Positions 37,948 through 43,692 of a stretch of DNA of 64,000 nucleotides are shown here, in pieces. Source of the DNA: Parabacteroides merdae ATCC 43184 (GTDB lineage Bacteria > Bacteroidota > Bacteroidia > Bacteroidales > Tannerellaceae); assembly GCF_025151215.1 (NCBI RefSeq), contig NZ_CP102286.1, positions 1,674,001-1,738,000 on the forward strand. Direction: 5' to 3'. Under the pieces are notes generated by a model. It was not told the DNA's origin and made no database searches. It saw only the letters and a list, made by a program, of their open reading frames with translations. The position numbers and the translations under genes are program-made. Position 1 is the first letter of the stretch. Every line of letters begins with the position of its first letter.

Positions 37948-39186
37948 CTACTCCATAATCACCACCACCGGATTATCCTCCTCACCCACCTTTTTCAAGA
38001 CGGCCACTTCGGCAGGGATATCCGTTTCACCGGCGTTATCCTCGAACCAGGAGACGACTTCTTCCGAAGGGAGAATGGCAGCAAATTCGCCCGAAGCGGA
38101 GACAGATACAGGCTGTAAGGGAAGGAAGCCATTCGTATCGTCGGTTATCTTGTCATCGAGAGGAGAAACCTTGACGGCTCCGTCCGCCTTCCGGTAAAGG
38201 GCATTATAAGTCTTCTGCTTGTCGTTATAGACATTCGTCATAAAACGGAAAAGGATCACATCTTCGTTTTCCATGAACTTTGTCGGGTAGATAGCATCTT
38301 TCTTATCCTCGAAACGCTCGTTGTAAGACCAACTGTAGACACCTAAATCCAGCACGCGCACAGGTTGCAGCTCTTTCGCTGCCGACACCCGATAGATCGT
38401 ATCATTATAAGACTGACGGAAATAAAGATCCTTGCCCGCATGCCAGAAACAACTGTTGCCAAGCGGATAAATGGCAGACCTGCCATCCTTATATTTTATG
38501 AACGCCAAACCATCTCCCCCATCTTTCAAGACCGAGATGGAAACAATATCGTCCGGAGTGATCGCCTTGTCTCCTTCCTGCCCGACCGGTAACGATTCCA
38601 CACGGACAATCTCATCTCCACGGAACAGAGCGATACGGGCCGGCAAACTGTCGGTAGCCGAATAATAACCAGCGATAAGATCCGCATCCAGATAGTCGAA
38701 CACTCCCATTGCCGGAAACTCATCGGCGGAAACCGAAGGAGTCCAGATATGGTCGAATCGACCGTCCGCCCCGTAAACAACGATTTCATTTTTCCAGCCA
38801 TGGAAACTTAATTGGCCGGTATACGGGTTCTGCCATCCTCCGTGGACATCCGAATAGCCTTCAGGATCTTCCCCCACATGCCCGACCGAACGGATAAAGC
38901 GACCCGTTTTTTTGTCGAATAGCTGGCAGCGGTCCCGACCGGATGTCACAACAATCCAATCATTCAGGATAGTTGCATACGCTCCCTGCCCCACCAGGCA
39001 ACTATCGGTCGTTTCCAAGGCGACATAGCGTATTTTCTTGAAACAGTCGGAAGTCTTCAACTCCGTCTGATTCTCAAAAGCAACTCCCAAAGGAATCGCT
39101 TCGAGTTTTGCCACCTTTGTTTCCCCTCCGCCACCGCAAGCAGCAAGAAAAAGACATGCCACTGCCACAAACACATGATTTTTCAT
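37948..39186 (-). CDS. 6-bladed beta-propeller lipoprotein (BF3164-like)
   Basis: The 412-residue protein has lipobox LAAC (Cys17), followed by GGGGE. Repeated blade-like strands begin with FKKIRYVALETTDSCLVG, and DRCQLFDKKTGRFIRSVGHVGEDPEGYS is the typical NHL/6-bladed propeller signature of Bacteroidetes. It is the third gene of a blaI - M56 peptidase - lipoprotein operon, 7 bp after the M56 stop. It may act as an envelope ligand or partner of the M56 sensor (inference). Confidence 0.75.
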   Translation of the reverse strand: MKNHVFVAVACLFLAACGGGGETKVAKLEAIPLGVAFENQTELKTSDCFKKIRYVALETTDSCLVGQGAYATILNDWIVVTSGRDRCQLFDKKTGRFIRSVGHVGEDPEGYSDVHGGWQNPYTGQLSFHGWKNEIVVYGADGRFDHIWTPSVSADEFPAMGVFDYLDADLIAGYYSATDSLPARIALFRGDEIVRVESLPVGQEGDKAITPDDIVSISVLKDGGDGLAFIKYKDGRSAIYPLGNSCFWHAGKDLYFRQSYNDTIYRVSAAKELQPVRVLDLGVYSWSYNERFEDKKDAIYPTKFMENEDVILFRFMTNVYNDKQKTYNALYRKADGAVKVSPLDDKITDDTNGFLPLQPVSVSASGEFAAILPSEEVVSWFEDNAGETDIPAEVAVLKKVGEEDNPVVVIME

Positions 39187-39193
39187 ACGATTT

Positions 39194-40402
39194 TCATTTT
39201 ACTTTAGAAGAGGCTTTTTTCGTTGTGATCAGGATCACGCCTCCGACTGCTTTTTTTCCGTACATTTCGATGGCGCTCTTATCTTTCATTATCGATATCG
39301 ATTCGATTTCGTTTGGATCGACCTTGTCCAGTCCACCCGTATATTCGACACCGTCAATCATGACAAGCGGGTCCGGCTTGGCATACCGGACACCTTCGGC
39401 AGGACGCATATTCGATTTAAATTCCAGAGGACGCAAGAGAGGCTTGTCTTTCTCTGCTTGCGACATCTTTTTGTCCTGTCGGGATGTGAGGACTTCGGCA
39501 AACTCCACTTCGGAGATATTTTCCAACCGGCGGGAAATTTCAGGACGGGCGAACGCAGCAACGGCAACGGCTGCAAGAGGAAGCACATAAAGGAACTTCA
39601 AGCGAGCCCAGGGGTTCGATTTTTGTTTTAACATCATAGTAATCCGCTTTTTAAGTTTACTGTGGTCGAAACTGTTGGCCATAGAGGTAAAACGCTGTGC
39701 TCCGACCGCTTTCTTTATTAATAACAATTGATAATGCTTTGCATCCACGCCATGTGCGATCACACTCTCGTCCGCCTCATACTCATGCACGTTCTGCAGT
39801 TCCTGCTTGAGCAGCCAAACAGCAGGATTGAACCAATGCAGGACGGCACAACATCCGGCAAACCACATATCCAATGAATGGCAAGCTCTGATATGCGCCT
39901 GTTCATGCGCCAGGATTTCAGCTCCGCTCTCTTCCATATCGATGCGGGAGATAACAATATATTTCATCCAACTGAAAGGCGGGACCGTCAGGTCGGTCAC
40001 GACAAGCCGCGTACCATCTTCCAATACGGCCCGCTCGCCCGAACGTATCAGACGCACGATCTGGCAGACGGAATAGAGGAACCGTCCTGCAAAAAAGAGG
40101 CATCCGCCGGCGTAGATCATAAACAAGGCCGCCAACCAAGACGGAAAGCGACTCTCTTCTTCCACAGGAGTTCCACCCATTTGCAAGAACCGTTCGAGTT
40201 CCAACGCCGTACGTTGTACGGCGACCGGCTCATCGGCGGCAAGCTGTACAAAAGGAATCGCGATTGAAAAAACTATCACACCAAGAAGAGCCATCCGATT
40301 GAAACGGTGGAACGTATCCCGGCTCAAAAGCAGGCGATAGAACAGATAGAACACTGCCAGACAGCAGGTGGATTTTATTATGAATACTAAAAATGCTCCC
40401 AC
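39194..40402 (-). CDS. BlaR1-like M56 membrane metallopeptidase with TonB-plug-like tail
   Basis: The 402-residue protein has transmembrane helices at about residues 5-20, 35-52, 90-110 and 275-290. The zinc motif HEQAH lies in EILAHEQAHIRACHSLDMW on the M56 domain. After the last helix (FLYVLPLAAVAVAAFA) a periplasmic tail carries a segment like the TonB-dependent receptor plug: VMIDGVEYTGGLDKVDPNEI, then SIEMYGKKAVGG-like text and VILITTKK. In BlaR1/MecR1 systems the protease inactivates the BlaI repressor (family knowledge). No penicillin-binding sensor domain is present, so the signal is probably not a beta-lactam. Confidence 0.85.
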   Translation of the reverse strand: MGAFLVFIIKSTCCLAVFYLFYRLLLSRDTFHRFNRMALLGVIVFSIAIPFVQLAADEPVAVQRTALELERFLQMGGTPVEEESRFPSWLAALFMIYAGGCLFFAGRFLYSVCQIVRLIRSGERAVLEDGTRLVVTDLTVPPFSWMKYIVISRIDMEESGAEILAHEQAHIRACHSLDMWFAGCCAVLHWFNPAVWLLKQELQNVHEYEADESVIAHGVDAKHYQLLLIKKAVGAQRFTSMANSFDHSKLKKRITMMLKQKSNPWARLKFLYVLPLAAVAVAAFARPEISRRLENISEVEFAEVLTSRQDKKMSQAEKDKPLLRPLEFKSNMRPAEGVRYAKPDPLVMIDGVEYTGGLDKVDPNEIESISIMKDKSAIEMYGKKAVGGVILITTKKASSKVK

Positions 40403-40443
40403 GTTGAAAGAATTAAAATTAATAATAATGAATCCCCCCTCTC

Positions 40444-40818
40444 TTAATCATCAATTGTCGATTGCCTGTTGTCAATTGATTCTATCAGCTCCTTCAGTTC
40501 CTCCACCGAAATCTCCTCCTCCTTCACCAGCGAAGAGATAACACCGAGGTAGGAATTGTTGAAATACTTGGCAATGACGTTTTTCAACGTGCTCCGGCTA
40601 TAATCGGCTTCTGTCACCGCAGCATAATATTGGTAGGTATTGCCAAACGTATGATGTGCCAGAAAACCTTTCTCCTCCAATCCGCGTACGATCGTGGAAA
40701 GAGTGTTGAAATGCGGCCTCGGCTCATCGTAAAACTCAAGCAGTTGTTTGACGAACAAAGGGCCTTTCGTCCAGAAATAGCCCATGATTTCTTCTTCTCT
40801 TGCAGTCAGTCGTTTCAT
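40444..40818 (-). CDS. BlaI/MecI-family transcriptional repressor
   Basis: The 124-residue winged-helix protein (KRLTAREEEIMGYFWTKGP, then FNTLSTIVRGLEEKGFLAHH) has a C-terminal dimerisation part. A longer frame opens at 40995, but it runs through the operators and promoter; I take 40818. The C-terminus IDNRQSTIDD is the translation of a CAATTGTC-family repeat. It heads the operon with M56 and the propeller lipoprotein and probably represses itself through two palindromes just upstream. Confidence 0.9.
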   Translation of the reverse strand: MKRLTAREEEIMGYFWTKGPLFVKQLLEFYDEPRPHFNTLSTIVRGLEEKGFLAHHTFGNTYQYYAAVTEADYSRSTLKNVIAKYFNNSYLGVISSLVKEEEISVEELKELIESIDNRQSTIDD

Positions 40819-40838
40819 GATATCTTGTTTGTTCGGGA

Positions 40839-40868
40839 CAAATATAACTAAAAAAAATAGTTTGCAAA
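40839..40868 (-). promoter_or_regulatory. Promoter of the BlaI operon
   Basis: On the minus strand TTTG (40868-40865) and TATATTTG (40846-40839) are 18 bp apart, 20 bp before the blaI start. The -33 element sits in the middle of operator 1. Confidence 0.7.
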
Positions 40869-40892
40869 CTATTTCAATTAGTTTATAAACTA
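40855..40892. promoter_or_regulatory. Twin palindromic operators for BlaI
   Basis: AAATAGTTTGCAAACTATTT (40855-40874) is a perfect 20-bp palindrome. TAGTTTATAAACTA (40879-40892) is a perfect 14-bp palindrome with the same TAGTTT/AAACTA arms. Centres are 21 bp apart, two helical turns. Confidence 0.75.
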
Positions 40893-40933
40893 TTTTTTTT
40901 AGTGGAACAGGAGTTGTAAAAAGTAAAAAATCC

Positions 40934-41150
40934 TGTCCGAAGTTCGGACAGAACTTCAAGAGTCCTAAAAACGCTGTCCGATCTCCGGATCGCATTTCAA
41001 AAACACCAAAAGTCCGGTCCGGGCTTCGGACAAAACCTCGAAAATCCTCAAGATGCCATCCGAGCTTCGGATCATATCACAAGAAGATTTGAAGTCCTTG
41101 CCGAAATCCGGAACGTATTTTTCGAGTATTTCAAATCATTTCCGAAATAA
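40934..41150. repeat. Array of dyads at exact 41-bp period upstream of the DUF6261 gene
   Basis: Dyads with TCCGA...TCGGA-like arms are centred at 40942, 40983, 41024, 41065 and 41106, with a decayed sixth at 41147, all 41 bp apart. Arms change in a compensating way: TGTCCGA/TCGGACA in unit 1, GTCCG/CGGAC in unit 3, ATCCGA/TCGGAT in unit 4. The linkers are AT/CT-rich and loosely similar. It ends 77 bp before the DUF6261 start. Confidence 0.85.
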
Positions 41151-41226
41151 ATGAGATTATTTGATAGACTGTGAAAATTAATGACTATCTTTCGAATCAA
41201 TTAATTACAATCAATAATAGAACAAC

Positions 41227-42063
41227 ATGAAAAAAATTATCCGGATTCTAAATCTAGACATTCATTCCCTGAATAATGCCGAATACAAAAACTTCATGGA
41301 GCGCTTCTTCAAACTGATCCCGCTCAAGGCTGTATCAGGAGAGGGAGACCGCCCCAGTGAACTCCGCCTCTTGGGCGAAGAAGAAAACATGACATCGGAT
41401 TTCGTAGGGATCAGCGATGAGGACAAGGCGACATTCAATGCCGACATGCTTCTCCTGACAGATGTCGTCAACCAGTCGCGCACGAACGACAACACGGCTC
41501 TACTGCTCAATCTCGACAAGCGTCGTGATCCGTTGGTTTCATTCATCATCAACACGACCTCCATCGGACGTAAAAGTTCGAATCCTGCATATGCACAAGC
41601 ATGCATCAGCTTGTATAATATCTTGAAACCGTATCGCGGCATACAAAACATTCCGATGCAACAGGAAACCGCACAGATCAAAGGCATGCTCTACGATCTC
41701 GACAAACCGGAAAACAAACAGAAGATAACGCTTCTGCATCTCGACGACACCGTCTCCGAGTTGCGCAACGTAAATGACGAATTCGACGCATTGTCCAGCG
41801 ACAGAACCAACGAACGGGCGATCAATGCAGTCGGGACGGCGAAGGAAATACGCCACCGCCTCAACTCGCAATACGACTATATCACTACCACCATCTTTGC
41901 CCACAGCATTGCGGTCCCGTCGGACGAGGCAACGCTTTTCATCACGCAACTCAACCAGCTGATCGATGAAACCCGCACCGCCTACAACCTGCGCAAAGGT
42001 ATCACCGCATCCAATAAGAACAAAGGGCAGGGCGGCAATGACGAACGTCCGGGCGAACTTTAA
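41227..42063 (+). CDS. DUF6261-like protein
   Basis: The 278-residue cytosolic protein begins IIRILNLDIHSLNNAEYKNFMERFF, the pattern of DUF6261 proteins as I remember them. It is predicted mostly helical, has no membrane segment or signal, and has a low-complexity polar C-terminus (ASNKNKGQGGNDERPGEL). The function is unknown. A near-consensus TATCTTTC box lies at 41186-41193. It is preceded by the 41-bp dyad array and followed by a strong terminator. Confidence 0.65.
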   Translation: MKKIIRILNLDIHSLNNAEYKNFMERFFKLIPLKAVSGEGDRPSELRLLGEEENMTSDFVGISDEDKATFNADMLLLTDVVNQSRTNDNTALLLNLDKRRDPLVSFIINTTSIGRKSSNPAYAQACISLYNILKPYRGIQNIPMQQETAQIKGMLYDLDKPENKQKITLLHLDDTVSELRNVNDEFDALSSDRTNERAINAVGTAKEIRHRLNSQYDYITTTIFAHSIAVPSDEATLFITQLNQLIDETRTAYNLRKGITASNKNKGQGGNDERPGEL

Positions 42064-42098
42064 GCCCTCTCATCCCTTCTGCAACAGATAACCCATAC

Positions 42099-42153
42099 AA
42101 GCACGAACCGACATGGTTTACAACAATAACCCATGTCGATCCGTGCTTATTTT
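42099..42153 (+). terminator. Terminator of the DUF6261 gene
   Basis: An 18-bp stem with two mismatches (42099-42116 / 42131-42148, AAGCACG...CGTGCTT) is followed by ATTTT. Confidence 0.8.
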
Positions 42154-42261
42154 CACCCTTTTCATACGCCTCCGAAGGACTATTTCATGATAAGAATTAT
42201 TAAAATACTTATTGATAACATTTTTTAATAGGCACTGAACATTTCCCTTTTTCCAAGCTGT

Positions 42262-42507
42262 TTACCTCCACACCACCTCCCCATCCATCCCTGGAATAAC
42301 ATCGGAGGACAGAGCAATCTCATCCAATTGCAAATCCAAGGAGGACGAAAAATAAAATCGTAATTCTCTATAATAATCAAGCAGAACTTTTGCATCGGAA
42401 AAACACCAGCTTCCGCTACACTCCCGCTCCCCTTTGCCGCAATCGCCACTACACCCCTCTCCCCCTGCCGCAGAGCTTTTTAAGTTAAGAAACGGATTAA
42501 TCCGCAT
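42262..42507 (-). other. Possible decayed coding sequence
   Basis: An 81-codon frame ends in text that looks protein-like (LDLQLDEIALSSDVIPGMDG). A plausible continuation (VEVNSLEKGKCSVPIKK) lies in another frame toward 42225, as if frameshifted. A purine-rich GGAAGGAA precedes the ATG. I do not recognise a family; it may be a gene remnant or chance. Confidence 0.25.
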
Positions 42508-42646
42508 TTCCTTCCGGCTCCCGGAGTCGTAAACAAATCAAAACGGCTCTTGGTTATTGAATGCAAAATCGTATCTTTCAGTCACAAATCCCGAACATCT
42601 CATTGAAAAGGCGATCAGGTATGGAGGTAAAAACCAATTCATCGGA

Positions 42647-43178
42647 GTAGGAATCTAGACATTATTATTGCTATAGGGAATTGGAAATTATAAATTCACG
42701 CCCTTATTAAATTCTCAAAACCTGCGAATAAATAAGAGCTTTTTTAATGAAATGAATCGGGTTTTTCATATATGTTTTCTATCTTTGTCGTGGTAATTGG
42801 ACCTTGAAGCGTCAAGGAAACATTATTTTATGATTTATATAAAAAGCGTTTTGGTTTATCCTTAAGTAGAAATCTAGACAATTTCAAGCCATAGAAGGGT
42901 CATAAACAAAAATGCTCATGTTTCGATTATATACCCAATGTATATAGCATAAGGGCGTGAGCAAACTGTTGTATAGTACTGCATGGCGGGTTGTCTAGAA
43001 CCTCTACTTAAGTCCGAACAACAGTCCTCACGCTTTTTCATTTTATAATACGCCCGATTTTGGAGGACTACCGGACAATTTAACAAAAATGCCTATGAAT
43101 TAATAAGATAATATTTTTTCCCACAATAAGCGATTTTAGTATTATCCCTAAGTAGAAATCTAGACAATTTCAAGCCAT
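42647..43178. repeat. Four copies of an AAGTAGAAATCTAGACAA motif
   Basis: Direct copies at 42861-42892 and 43147-43178 share about 30 bp and are offset by 286 bp. An inverted copy lies at 42983-43012 and a partial copy at 42647-42661. Each contains TCTAGA. The partial copy also has ATAAGGGCGTGA on the opposite strand (about 42692-42703), as does the unit at 42949-42960, so a larger element appears repeated in both orientations. Confidence 0.7.
42780..43038 (+). ncRNA. Candidate structured RNA, copy 1, with own promoter and terminator
   Basis: A TATCTTTG box at 42780-42787 is followed by a tight hairpin CCTTGA-AGCG-TCAAGG (42802-42817). Arm 42861-42881 is complementary to 42991-43012. A terminator-like stem pairs GCGTGAG (42955-42961) with CTCACGC (43027-43033) and CTGTTGT (42966-42972) with ACAACAG (43018-43024), followed by TTTTT. 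The two pairings overlap, so they would be alternatives. No ORF is present. Confidence 0.5.
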
Positions 43179-43297
43179 CCGGGAGAAGTAGCTAAACAAT
43201 GAGTTCCTTACGTTTTATCGTATCTGTAAAGCGTGGGCTATGTTTATACTTATCAGGATTAGCGATAGTATTAAAGACAACAGTCCCGCGCTTTTTC
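43122..43297 (+). ncRNA. Candidate structured RNA, copy 2, upstream of HU
   Basis: This is homologous to the previous element from AAGCG...TTATCC through the TCTAGA motif to the terminator. The closing stem GCGTGGG (43231-43237) / CCCGCGC (43285-43291) is followed by TTTTTC and keeps pairing although both arms changed relative to copy 1. It ends about 70 bp before the HU start and could be a leader/attenuator or an sRNA. No clear promoter of its own. Confidence 0.4.
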
Positions 43298-43364
43298 ATC
43301 TTAGACAAATCCGCCCGGGGACAGGGTACGGAAAGAAAAACAATAACGATAAAACAACTATTAT

Positions 43365-43649
43365 ATGACTACAAAAAGAGCTCTAATCAAGGAATTGGCA
43401 CAACGGATGGAATGTACGGACGTTGCCGCGAAGAAGTTTCTGAATTCATACATCGAACTAATAACCGAAAAACTTTCAGAAGGTGAAGGGGTGAGCATTC
43501 ATTATTTTGGCAAACTGGTTCCCCATTACCAAACAGAGCGTCCGGGACGTAACCTTCGTACAGGTGAAGAATGTAAAATACGCGCCCGCACATCAGTAAA
43601 ATTCAAAGCCAGTGAAATACTGATTCAAAAACTGAATCCTGGAAAATAA
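43365..43649 (+). CDS. HU/IHF-family DNA-binding protein
   Basis: The 94-residue protein has the HU layout: an N-terminal helical dimer part (TKRALIKELAQRMECTDVAA), then GEGVSIHYFGKLVPHYQTER as the beta saddle, and RPGRNLRTGE in place of the canonical R-N-P-x-T-G arm tip. The C-terminal VKFKASEILIQKLN helix closes it. It bends DNA. The non-canonical arm suggests a divergent HU paralogue rather than the main housekeeping HU. Its stop codon lies in the shared terminator hairpin. Confidence 0.85.
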   Translation: MTTKRALIKELAQRMECTDVAAKKFLNSYIELITEKLSEGEGVSIHYFGKLVPHYQTERPGRNLRTGEECKIRARTSVKFKASEILIQKLNPGK

Positions 43650-43692
43650 AACAAAAAGAGTGCACCGAAATCCGGCGCACTCTTTTTGTTTT
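43648..43692. terminator. Shared bidirectional terminator between HU and the S9 peptidase
   Basis: A 20-bp stem with one mismatch (43648-43667 / 43673-43692) and a 5-nt loop, with A- and T-rich outer ends, works on both strands. It overlaps the stop codons of both convergent genes. Confidence 0.9.

Noticed and set aside
40819..40995. N-terminal extension of BlaI
   Set aside because: It covers the operators and promoter; the winged-helix domain starts at MKRLTAREEE (40818).
40934..41150. CRISPR array
   Set aside because: Period is constant, but the repeats are short, variable dyads with compensating changes, the spacers resemble one another, and no cas genes are near.
42861..43012. Invertible promoter flanked by inverted TCTAGA motifs
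   Set aside because: No TAnnTTTG box is evident between the arms on either strand and no invertase gene is near; not excluded, but unsupported.
43199..43486. 95-codon ORF overlapping the HU gene
   Set aside because: It is out of frame with HU, passes through the candidate RNA stem, and has no family features.
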